33,458 bases of DNA from JBCCFX01 sp039029515 (lineage in GTDB: Bacteria > Planctomycetota > Phycisphaerae > Phycisphaerales > SM1A02): positions 1 through 33,458 of the forward strand of contig JBCCFX010000010.1 of NCBI GenBank assembly GCA_039029515.1, in the 5' to 3' direction. The notes beneath the pieces are model-generated. The model was not told the origin of the DNA. It saw only the letters and a program-made list of their open reading frames with translations, and did no database searches. The position numbers and the translations under genes are program-made. Shown piece by piece: positions 24,336 to 31,806 of the stretch. Numbering within the stretch: the stretch's first letter is position 1; each line of letters begins with the position of its first letter.

Positions 24336-25469
24336 ATGACGCTACGCGTCCAAATAGTTGCCGCATCGATCGTCGCACTCGGTGCGTCGACGGCGATGGC
24401 TGACACGTTTAATGTCGTGAGCGGCCAGTCGATTCAAGCCGCGATCACTGCAGCTGCGGACGGCGATGAAATCTTCGTTGGTCCCGGGACCTACGTCGAG
24501 AATCTCGACATGCAAGGCAAAGGCCTGACGCTGCGAAGTACGAACGGGCCGATGACCACGATCATCGACGGTGGCGGGATTGCCTCGGTCATCTCCTGTG
24601 ATGTCAACGTCCCCTCTGACTGTGAACCGATCATCGATGGATTCACCATCACCAACGGTCTTGGCAGTTTCGGTCAAGGCGGTGGGATTCGACTACGCAA
24701 TGCCGATGGCATCATTCTCAACTGCATCGTGACCAACAACACTGCCGGCGCTGGTGGCGGCGTGTTCTGCAATGGCAGCAACGCACGCTTCTTCGGTTGC
24801 GTGTTCCGTGATAACACGGCGACGTCACTTGGCGGCGCTGCATTCGTCGCACTGAGCAGTCCGGTCTTCGTGAACTGCACGTTTGGTGGTGACTCCGCAT
24901 CGGCCGGCGCGGGCATCTGGACCTCGGATGTCAACAGTCGCCCCGGTATTCTGAACTGCATCGTCTGGGGTTACGAAGACGATTCGTTCGCCGGATCGGG
25001 TGAAGCCATTGTGTCGTACAGCACGGTTGAAGGTGGCTTCCCGGGCGCGGGCAACATTGACTTCAATCCGCTGTTCGTGAACTTTGCCGGCGGCGACCTC
25101 CGACTCCAGAACGGTTCGCCCGCGATTGACGCCGCCGACTCGACCATCGTGGCTGAAACCCTGGCCGTCGACATTGACGGAAATCCACGCGGCGCTGATG
25201 TGACGACCGTCGCCGACACCGGCATTCCCATCTTCGGTCTGACCGTTGATATGGGCGCGTTTGAGTTCCCGGTGGGAGATGGCGGTCCGACTGAATGCGA
25301 CTGCCCGGCTGACGTCGCACCGCCAGGCGGGAATGGCACCGTCAACGTTGATGATCTGATCGCGGTGATCGTCGCGTTCGGCGCATGTCCGCCGGCAGAT
25401 CCGACCGAGCCGGAACCGGACCGGCTCGACGGCGGAAAGCCGAGCGGAAGCGGACAGACACTTCGCTGA
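24336..25469 (+). CDS. Secreted right-handed parallel beta-helix protein with dockerin-like C-terminus
   Basis: The 377-residue protein has a Sec signal (1-22, ending STAMA). GQSIQAAITAAADGDEIFV and GTYVENLDMQGKGLTLRS form the usual opening of pectate-lyase-like beta-helices. Repeated coils of 20-25 residues follow (GGGIRLRNADGIILNC, GGGVFCNGSNARFFGC, GGAAFVALSSPVFVNC, GAGIWTSDVNSRPGILNC), each ending in Asn/Gly-Cys ladders, and an SPAIDAAD/DIDGNPRG segment typical of the choice-of-anchor Q group. Near the C-terminus (about 325-355), DVAPPGGNGTVNVDDLIAVI resembles one half of a dockerin or EF-hand pair, common at the end of planctomycete secreted proteins. No catalytic residues were recognised, so it may bind polysaccharide rather than cut it. 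GGGAG before ATG 24336 supports that start over 24318. Confidence 0.87.
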   Translation: MTLRVQIVAASIVALGASTAMADTFNVVSGQSIQAAITAAADGDEIFVGPGTYVENLDMQGKGLTLRSTNGPMTTIIDGGGIASVISCDVNVPSDCEPIIDGFTITNGLGSFGQGGGIRLRNADGIILNCIVTNNTAGAGGGVFCNGSNARFFGCVFRDNTATSLGGAAFVALSSPVFVNCTFGGDSASAGAGIWTSDVNSRPGILNCIVWGYEDDSFAGSGEAIVSYSTVEGGFPGAGNIDFNPLFVNFAGGDLRLQNGSPAIDAADSTIVAETLAVDIDGNPRGADVTTVADTGIPIFGLTVDMGAFEFPVGDGGPTECDCPADVAPPGGNGTVNVDDLIAVIVAFGACPPADPTEPEPDRLDGGKPSGSGQTLR

Positions 25470-25520
25470 TCGCGTCCGTATGTCGTCACCCGACTGTTCA
25501 ACTCAACCGACAATCAATGA

Positions 25521-25545
25521 CAACGGCCGCACGATGCGGCCGTTG
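25521..25545. terminator. Hairpin between convergent genes
   Basis: A perfect 11-bp GC-rich stem (25521-25531 with 25535-25545) with a three-base loop lies between the beta-helix gene and the convergent HMA gene. It can serve both strands. T-tracts are weak on either side; TTGTGTAC is repeated directly just after it. Confidence 0.6.
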
Positions 25546-25611
25546 TGTACAGTTGTGTACCGTGGTTCAGCTTGTGATCGCGCGTTGGCGCGTCGTCGTC
25601 GTGATGCCGAA

Positions 25612-25995
25612 TCAGGCGTCCTCGATGAGATTGGCTTCGCGCTGATCATCGGCCAGCGCCTTGACGATCTCCTCGATGCGCTCCTTCGAATCGCAGGTGA
25701 CGATGGCACGCTTGTCTTCGAGCGTCACATCGCATGCCGCAACGCCATCGAGACCGGACACGATGGTCTGAATCGAACTGACGCATCCATCGCAGTGCAT
25801 CGGCGTGACTTCGAACGTCAGTGAGATGGTCTCGATGTTCGGATCTATCGGCGATGTGGATGCGTCATTGGCGACGGTGGTGATGGTGTCAGTCGCGTCG
25901 ACGGCTGCGGATGATTCCGAGGAATCATCGGCGCTGCTGCAGCCGAACGTCAGCGATGCAACGGTGATCAGGATGGCGGAGCCTGTAAACCGCAT
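25612..25995 (-). CDS. HMA-domain lipoprotein, probable periplasmic copper-binding protein
   Basis: The 127-residue protein has a lipoprotein signal with lipobox TFGC (Cys19), a Ser/Thr/Asp-rich linker (20-52), and a single heavy-metal-associated domain (about 57-125). Its metal site is MHCDGC (Met66, Cys68, Cys71) in the first loop; the fold continues with GLDGVAACDVTLEDKRAIV. HMA domains of this type carry Cu(I) or similar soft metals. Most are cytoplasmic chaperones, so a lipid anchor outside the inner membrane is less common and suggests metal handling in the periplasm. AAGGAG precedes ATG 25995. It lies 65 bp after the DUF1501 gene on the same strand, with the copper ATPase gene a little further upstream. 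Confidence 0.9.
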   Translation of the reverse strand: MRFTGSAILITVASLTFGCSSADDSSESSAAVDATDTITTVANDASTSPIDPNIETISLTFEVTPMHCDGCVSSIQTIVSGLDGVAACDVTLEDKRAIVTCDSKERIEEIVKALADDQREANLIEDA

Positions 25996-26060
25996 GAACA
26001 AATCTCCTTGTGACGGTCCTCTCCGGCATCCTAGTGCGGTGCCTGCGGCGGGACCAGCAC

Positions 26061-27353
26061 CTAACTGCCGCGCAGGACGTTTGCGGCCCGGAATTGAGCG
26101 CCAAGCACATCGCGCGACGAGGCGCCAAGCCAATCGTCGAGGACTGTCGCATAGATGCTTCGGAAATCAACGGTGAACTTGAGATCACCTTGATCGAGGT
26201 CGTTGAGCGATGGATGGGAGCCAAGCAGCCCGGGCCGAACCATATCGCCGATCAGATACATCGGTGCTGCGGTGCCGTGGTCGGTTCCGCCCGATGCATT
26301 CTGTGCGACGCGACGACCGAACTCGGAGAAGACCATCGTCAGGACGCGGCTACTGTTGCCCTGTGCTTTGATGTCTTCATAGAACGACTTGAGACTGTCG
26401 CCGACCTGTCGAAGTAGGCGTTGATGCGTGCCGGCCTGATTGGCGTGCGTGTCGAACCCGCCGATCGATGCGTAATACACGCGCGTCGACAATCCATCTC
26501 GAATCATGGCGCCGATGACGCGGAGCTGATCACTCAGGTTGCCGCCGGGATAGTGCACGAGTGGCTGCTTCGCCACGGCGGTTCGAATACGGTCCGAGGA
26601 GACCTGCGCATCCATCGATGTTCGCAAGAGAAACGCGAGCTGGCCTTCGGGATCAACGCCATCGAGTTCCGGCGTCTCGTTGATTTCCTTGTACGGTGCT
26701 TCGAGCGAGTCGTGCACGCGGCGCCCTGACCACTGAAACAGTTCCGATGATTCAAACGTGACCGGCTTGTTGATCACACCGTTCATGGCTAACGGCGCTT
26801 CGCGACCGATGGAGATCATGCCTTCGGCTTCGGGTGTGCCATTACAGTTGTTGTCGAAGTACCGGCCGAGCCAGCCATCGCCTTTGCCATCGAGCGCTGC
26901 GGTGTGCCAGATGTCCATTGACGTGAAGTGCGACCGATTCGGGTTCGGGTAGCCGACACCCTGAATGATCGAAGCAACGCCGTCGTCGAATAGATCTTTG
27001 AATGATGCCAGACCGGGATTGAGTCCGATGCCGGCGCTGTCGTCGAGCGACAGGACCGAATCGGTTCGACCCGGCGCGGGGATCGCCAGTTGCGGGCGTA
27101 GGGTGTTGTACATGCGATCGCCGTACGGCACGACGGTGTTCAGTCCGTCATTCCCGCCGCCAAGCTGCACGACGACGAGCACATGGTCTTCCGGCACGCC
27201 GGGCCGGCTGGAGGTCAACGCATCGAGCGGTGTCATCACGCCGTGCGCGGTCTGTTCGAGGAACCACGGCGTGGTCGACATCATCGACGCCAGGGTCAGC
27301 CCCTGACGGAGGAATAGGCGTCGCGTAAAGGCATCAGACTTGGGATCAGGCAT
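26061..27353 (-). CDS. DUF1501 family protein with twin-arginine-like leader
   Basis: The 430-residue protein belongs to DUF1501, a family of exported proteins related to the sulfatase/alkaline phosphatase superfamily and very abundant in planctomycetes. The leader contains TRRLFLRQG. Family blocks include VVVQLGGGNDGLNTVVPYGD, NRSHFTSMDIWHTA, GFDTHANQAGTHQRLL, MVFSEFGRRVAQNASGGTDHG and LGSHPSL. The Asp/His residues of GFDTH and GTDHG would form the metal site. The biochemical role is unknown. It follows its usual partner DUF1800 by 40 bp. GGAG before ATG 27353 supports the start over an in-frame ATG 13 codons upstream. Confidence 0.94.
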   Translation of the reverse strand: MPDPKSDAFTRRLFLRQGLTLASMMSTTPWFLEQTAHGVMTPLDALTSSRPGVPEDHVLVVVQLGGGNDGLNTVVPYGDRMYNTLRPQLAIPAPGRTDSVLSLDDSAGIGLNPGLASFKDLFDDGVASIIQGVGYPNPNRSHFTSMDIWHTAALDGKGDGWLGRYFDNNCNGTPEAEGMISIGREAPLAMNGVINKPVTFESSELFQWSGRRVHDSLEAPYKEINETPELDGVDPEGQLAFLLRTSMDAQVSSDRIRTAVAKQPLVHYPGGNLSDQLRVIGAMIRDGLSTRVYYASIGGFDTHANQAGTHQRLLRQVGDSLKSFYEDIKAQGNSSRVLTMVFSEFGRRVAQNASGGTDHGTAAPMYLIGDMVRPGLLGSHPSLNDLDQGDLKFTVDFRSIYATVLDDWLGASSRDVLGAQFRAANVLRGS

Positions 27354-27393
27354 AGCAGACACTCCGGGCATTGAACCGGTGGCGATTCTCACT

Positions 27394-28905
27394 CTAGCAG
27401 AGTTGGTATTCGGGCATTGCAGTCATCAGCAGGAGTAAGCCCGTCAGGGTCGCCGGCGTAATTCGATTGTCATGCGTCTGCATGAACTCGTGGCACGTGG
27501 CGATGCGCGATTCGTGTGGCGTGCGACCCATCAGGAATCGCAACAAGTACGGCACGACGTCAGCGACATCGGCACTTCCGCTCGCCGCTTCGAGATGAGC
27601 GATGAGATGCATCGGATCGTACGGCTCGATGCTCGTATTCTCACGTCGGTTTCGTCGCTGGCGTCCATCGAGCGGTTGACCAGTCAGCAGCATCACCATG
27701 GCATTCTGTCGCGTGAACAGCGTCGACGTATTGATCCATGCTCGACCGCCGTCCCATCCCTTGACGGATGGCGGCATGAACAGATGCTGACCCATCCGGT
27801 CCGCGACCTGAATCAGCGTGCGGTAGTTTCGTGGCGGCGTGCCCAGCGTTCGAATGGCCTGCACCATCAGTTGGATCGGATTCTTCACGAGGCTGGCGAC
27901 GTTGCGATCATCGTAAAAATGCTCGGATCGGAACAGCGTCTTCAGGACCGGGCGAAGCTCATACTTCGTGTCGCGCATCTGTTTCGCGAGTCGCACGATG
28001 AACTGTTGCGTGGCCTTGTCGGGCGTGCCCGGTAAATCGTTGACGAAGTACCGATACAGTTTCCAGCACATGTATTCACTGACCACGCGTTTGGTCAGGA
28101 TGATGTCGACGAAATCATCGCCGTCCCACGGACCGATCTTGCCAAGGATGTTCTTGGCGCCTGAGTCGTGCATTCGTTCACGGAAGATGAACTCGTCATC
28201 CTGAAACGTGTAGCCGGTGAGCGCTCGCGCGCCTTGTTTGATGTCGTCTTCGGTGTAGATGTTGCCTTCGCCCATCGTGAACAATTCCATGAGTTCACGG
28301 GCGAGGTTCTCGTTCGGCTGCTGTCGTCGGTTCTGGTTGTTATTCAGATACTCGAGCATCGCCGGGTCACGAATGATGCCGCGCGCAAGTGCGCCGAAGT
28401 TGCCGACGGCGTTTCGTCGGAACATCTGATTCTGCATGAGCATGTGGTAGCTGTCTTCGATCGCTCGATAGCCGGTCGCGAAGTGGCCGTGCCAGAAGAG
28501 GGTCATTTTCTCTTCAAGCGGTCGCGCGGTGCGAACCATGCGCTCAAGCCACCACGCCTGCATGTCACGCAATTGCTGACGGTCGAGTCCCTGCCGTTGT
28601 TGGCGCTCGCGACGAAATTGTTCCAGTGCGGCCTCATCGCCGGATTGGCGGGCGCGGCGTTGCGCCTGGCGTTCATCGGGCGTCAGCGGTCGCATGATGT
28701 CGGAATCAAATCGATCATCATCAACGGGTAGATCGCGATGGTCTTCAAAATCAACGATGTAGTCGACGGCCCCGCGCAGTCCCATCGCGTGGATCGCGCG
28801 GACCTGGCTCGGCGTCGCACCGAAGCCGGCACGATTCAGAAGGTGGTGTGCCTTCCAGAAGTCAAAGTCGGCGGGTTTCAATGATCGCAGCGATGACGAG
28901 GTCAT
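27394..28905 (-). CDS. DUF1800 family protein
   Basis: The 503-residue protein belongs to DUF1800, an uncharacterised family almost always encoded next to DUF1501. Recognisable blocks are HHLLNRAGFGATPSQVRAI at the N-terminus, EEKMTLFWHGHFATG, NQMFRRNAVGNFG, NENLARELMELFTMGEGNIY, ALTGYTF, KNPIQLMVQAIRTLG and PPSVKGWDGGRAW. All are typical and in order, so the gene looks intact. There is no signal peptide, as in most members, which may travel with the Tat-exported DUF1501 partner. The start ATG 28905 is preceded by GGAG at nine bases. It lies 65 bp after the copper ATPase gene. Confidence 0.94.
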   Translation of the reverse strand: MTSSSLRSLKPADFDFWKAHHLLNRAGFGATPSQVRAIHAMGLRGAVDYIVDFEDHRDLPVDDDRFDSDIMRPLTPDERQAQRRARQSGDEAALEQFRRERQQRQGLDRQQLRDMQAWWLERMVRTARPLEEKMTLFWHGHFATGYRAIEDSYHMLMQNQMFRRNAVGNFGALARGIIRDPAMLEYLNNNQNRRQQPNENLARELMELFTMGEGNIYTEDDIKQGARALTGYTFQDDEFIFRERMHDSGAKNILGKIGPWDGDDFVDIILTKRVVSEYMCWKLYRYFVNDLPGTPDKATQQFIVRLAKQMRDTKYELRPVLKTLFRSEHFYDDRNVASLVKNPIQLMVQAIRTLGTPPRNYRTLIQVADRMGQHLFMPPSVKGWDGGRAWINTSTLFTRQNAMVMLLTGQPLDGRQRRNRRENTSIEPYDPMHLIAHLEAASGSADVADVVPYLLRFLMGRTPHESRIATCHEFMQTHDNRITPATLTGLLLLMTAMPEYQLC

Positions 28906-28970
28906 GGCATCAGCTCCGCAAGGTCGATCGTCCTACTCTCTGTACGTGGCACTGGACGCACGTATCCCTT

Positions 28971-31208
28971 TCATCGGCCAGAATCTGCAGTGGACTCGCT
29001 CGAACGCTTGTGTGGTGCAGCTTCGTCTCGACGGAGCGATCGTCGGAGTCGCAGGGCATTGCCGACCACGGTGAGGTCGCTGCCCGCCATGGCCGCGGCG
29101 GCGACGACCGGTCCGTGTTCCCCCAGCATCCCGAAAGCCGCCAACGGAATCGCGCAGACGTTGTACAGGAAGGCGAAGAAGAGGTTCTGGCGAATCGTCC
29201 GCATCGTCCGGTCTGCGAGATCGAGCACCTCGGGCACCGCGTGTACAGATGGTCGCATGGTCACGACATCGGCGGCGTCGACTGCGATATCGGCACCGCC
29301 GGACATCACGATGCCGACATCCGCCTTCGCAAGCGCTGCGGCGTCATTCACGCCATCGCCGACCATGACCACGGTGCCGCGCGCCTGTCGGGCTTCGCCT
29401 TGCAGTGCGGCGATCGCATCATGCTTCTCGTGCGGATGTTGATCCGCGCGCACCGCGCTCGCATCGAGATCGATGGCTTTCGCAAACGCGGTTGCTGCGT
29501 TGGCTCGATCGCCGGTGAGCAGCGTCATGGTGATGCCGCGCTGCTGAAGTGATGCGATTGCGGCGGCGGCATCGGGACGTGGCTCATCGGTGAGCTGAAG
29601 TCTGCCGATCACCTCTTCATCGCGCCGGACGACGCAACTCGCACGATCATCGCGGCGCACTTCAATCGTGTGCTCACCGATGCGGCCGTGCACGCCAACG
29701 CCGGGTGTGGACACAAACTCGGTGACCGGCGATAGTGGAATATCGCGTTCTTCCGCCGCGCGAACGATGGCGCGGGCAAGCGGATGCTCACTCTTGTGTT
29801 CAACGGATGCCGCGAGGGCAAGCACGTCCTGTTCGCTGATGTCTATGGCCTCAATGTGATCAAGCACCGGCACACCACGGCTGAGCGTGCCTGTCTTGTC
29901 GAAGATGACATGTGTTGTCCGCGCGAGTGCTTCGACCGTTGCCGCGTTCTTGATCAGCACGCCGCGACGACTCGCGGCACCGGTGCCGACCATGATCGCC
30001 ATCGGTGTGGCGAGGCCCAGTGCGCAGGGGCAGGAGATGATGAGCACGGTCACCATGGCGATCAGGCCACGTGCGGGATCGCCCGCGAGCCACCATCCAA
30101 GGATCGTGAGGGCAGCAATCGTTAGAACGGCAGGCACAAAGACTGCAGACACACGATCGGCCAGCCGTTGAATCGGGGCCGCGGACGACTGCGCCTGCTC
30201 GACGAGATCGGCAATTCGTGCGATCGCGGATGTTGAGCCGTCACCGCGCGCTTCGACGGTCAGTTCGCCGCTCAGATTCATGCTGCCGGCGAGCACGAGT
30301 TCATCGGTTGTGCGAATGACAGGCATCGGTTCGCCGGTCAGTGCTGATTCATCGAGGTCACTCCGTCCGGAGATGACCGTGCCATCGACGGCAATACGTT
30401 GTCCGGGTCGGACGATGAAGCGATCGCCAGCGCTGATGAATGCTGTCGGCACGATCTCAATGGCACCGTTGTCGAGCAATCGTTCAACCTGATCCGGCTG
30501 CAACTCGAGGAGATCGCGCACGGCGTTGCCGGCTTGTGCCGTCGCGCGCGCTTCGAGCCAATGGCCAAGGCTGATCAGACCTAGGAGCGCGGCGGTCTCC
30601 GAGAAGTACAGTGGTTGATCGATGGATGCGCCGACGAGCGGCGCGAGCAGAACGATCATCGAGAAAACGTATGCGGATGTGGCACCGATGCTGATCAGCG
30701 TGTCCATGTTCGTGGTGCGTCGGCGGGCAGCGCGCAGTGCAGACGTGATGAACCCGGTGCCGACGGTGGCCATGACGAGGGTTGCGAGCACGCCCATGAA
30801 CCACGGCACCCACGTCGGATGCCAGTGCATGGTGATGCCGAGCAGATGCATGATCGCCATCGGGATCCAGATGCCGATGCCGAAGATCGCGCGTCGTCGC
30901 CACGCATGTGCGTTTCGTCGGTGACGGTCTTCGATGTCGGTTCGTCGGTCGGCGATCGACTGCCGGTGTTCGAGTCGGCTCACGGCAAAGCCACGGCGTT
31001 CGACCGCGTCGACGAGATCGGCTTCCGTCAGGGCATCGCCGGCGATCATGGCCTGGGCGTTGGTGAGGCTGACGGTGGCGGAACGGACGCCCGGAACCGC
31101 TTCGAGGGTCCGCTGGACGTTGGAGGCACAGCCGGCACACATCATGCCTTCAACGCGGAGCCGGATGATCTGGCCGGGATCGGCGGAAGTTGTGGTCGTC
31201 AGAGCCAT
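28971..31208 (-). CDS. copA: Copper-exporting P1B-type ATPase
   Basis: The 745-residue inner-membrane pump uses ATP to move Cu(I) out of the cytoplasm. It has one N-terminal HMA domain (about 14-80) with GMMCAGC (Cys24, Cys27), eight predicted membrane helices, actuator TGE at 291-293, and the transport-site CPC at 393-395 in SCPCALGLATP. Phosphorylation Asp437 lies in DKTGT, the nucleotide-site HP in SEHPLA (471-478), and the hinge GDGVNDAAAL at 617-626. The CPC motif indicates Cu(I)/Ag(I) specificity. In the last helix the usual MxxSS pair reads M-A-G-S-D, so one conserved Ser is Asp711. GGAG directly abuts ATG 31208, too close for a normal ribosome site. The HMA lipoprotein may be its partner. 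Confidence 0.95.
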   Translation of the reverse strand: MALTTTTSADPGQIIRLRVEGMMCAGCASNVQRTLEAVPGVRSATVSLTNAQAMIAGDALTEADLVDAVERRGFAVSRLEHRQSIADRRTDIEDRHRRNAHAWRRRAIFGIGIWIPMAIMHLLGITMHWHPTWVPWFMGVLATLVMATVGTGFITSALRAARRRTTNMDTLISIGATSAYVFSMIVLLAPLVGASIDQPLYFSETAALLGLISLGHWLEARATAQAGNAVRDLLELQPDQVERLLDNGAIEIVPTAFISAGDRFIVRPGQRIAVDGTVISGRSDLDESALTGEPMPVIRTTDELVLAGSMNLSGELTVEARGDGSTSAIARIADLVEQAQSSAAPIQRLADRVSAVFVPAVLTIAALTILGWWLAGDPARGLIAMVTVLIISCPCALGLATPMAIMVGTGAASRRGVLIKNAATVEALARTTHVIFDKTGTLSRGVPVLDHIEAIDISEQDVLALAASVEHKSEHPLARAIVRAAEERDIPLSPVTEFVSTPGVGVHGRIGEHTIEVRRDDRASCVVRRDEEVIGRLQLTDEPRPDAAAAIASLQQRGITMTLLTGDRANAATAFAKAIDLDASAVRADQHPHEKHDAIAALQGEARQARGTVVMVGDGVNDAAALAKADVGIVMSGGADIAVDAADVVTMRPSVHAVPEVLDLADRTMRTIRQNLFFAFLYNVCAIPLAAFGMLGEHGPVVAAAAMAGSDLTVVGNALRLRRSLRRDEAAPHKRSSESTADSGR

Positions 31209-31331
31209 CTCCAGTAGTGTAGGAACGGGCGATTCCGGCGTATGGGGGTCAGAAGTGCAAGGTCCGAGAAGGAATCCTGCCGGAACCGCTTGTTCTCGCT
31301 GCCTAGGATGTCGATACTCTCCAGACAGACG

Positions 31332-31685
31332 ATGAACCGACCCATTTCCTCATCCCGACACAATGGACTCGCGGTCACCGCGACGACCCTCGCGGCGCTG
31401 CTCGCGATGACGTCTGCGGCGACCATGGCGGTCACGGTTCGCGGATTGGGTGGTTCGGGCACCAGTGCTGACCCAACAGTCCGCGCGGTTGCCGCCGCGA
31501 TGGCCGCGATGGCACGGGAGTGGTTCGCGGCGGATTCCGTCCACGCGGAAACACACGCCACGACGCCTGACCTGACCACATCCGATTCGACGGTCGTCTT
31601 GTCGCCGGGCACGGCCCGCCGCGATGCGCAGCGTCATCTGTCCGAACGGCTCCTTGATCTTCCTCCACCGGCGCTGCGCGTCTGA
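31332..31685 (+). CDS. Small secreted protein of unknown function
   Basis: This 117-residue product is not recognised. Its N-terminus has a hydrophobic Ala-rich segment (about 12-32, AVTATTLAALLAMTSAATMA) that could be a signal peptide. A Gly/Ser turn, an Ala-rich helix (AVAAAMAAMAREWF), a His/Thr/Asp-rich middle and an Arg/Leu-rich end follow. It lies between the divergent copA and secA. No strong ribosome site precedes ATG 31332 or the alternatives at 31308 and 31242. The frame could be coding or a chance open frame in GC-rich DNA; the plausible signal peptide tips it slightly toward real. Confidence 0.4.
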   Translation: MNRPISSSRHNGLAVTATTLAALLAMTSAATMAVTVRGLGGSGTSADPTVRAVAAAMAAMAREWFAADSVHAETHATTPDLTTSDSTVVLSPGTARRDAQRHLSERLLDLPPPALRV

Positions 31686-31806
31686 TAGTGGCGTGATGGA
31701 TGTCGGTGATGTGCCGACGTCGTCGCAGGGTTCGATCAAGTTGAGTCAGTCAGCGCGTGTGATAGCGCTGCAATGACGTGTATTGAAATTCAGAACGAGG
31801 TGAATC

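Noticed and set aside
31242..31331. Longer N-terminus for the small ORF between copA and secA
   Set aside because: It would place a charged 30-residue segment before the signal-like helix and has no ribosome site.
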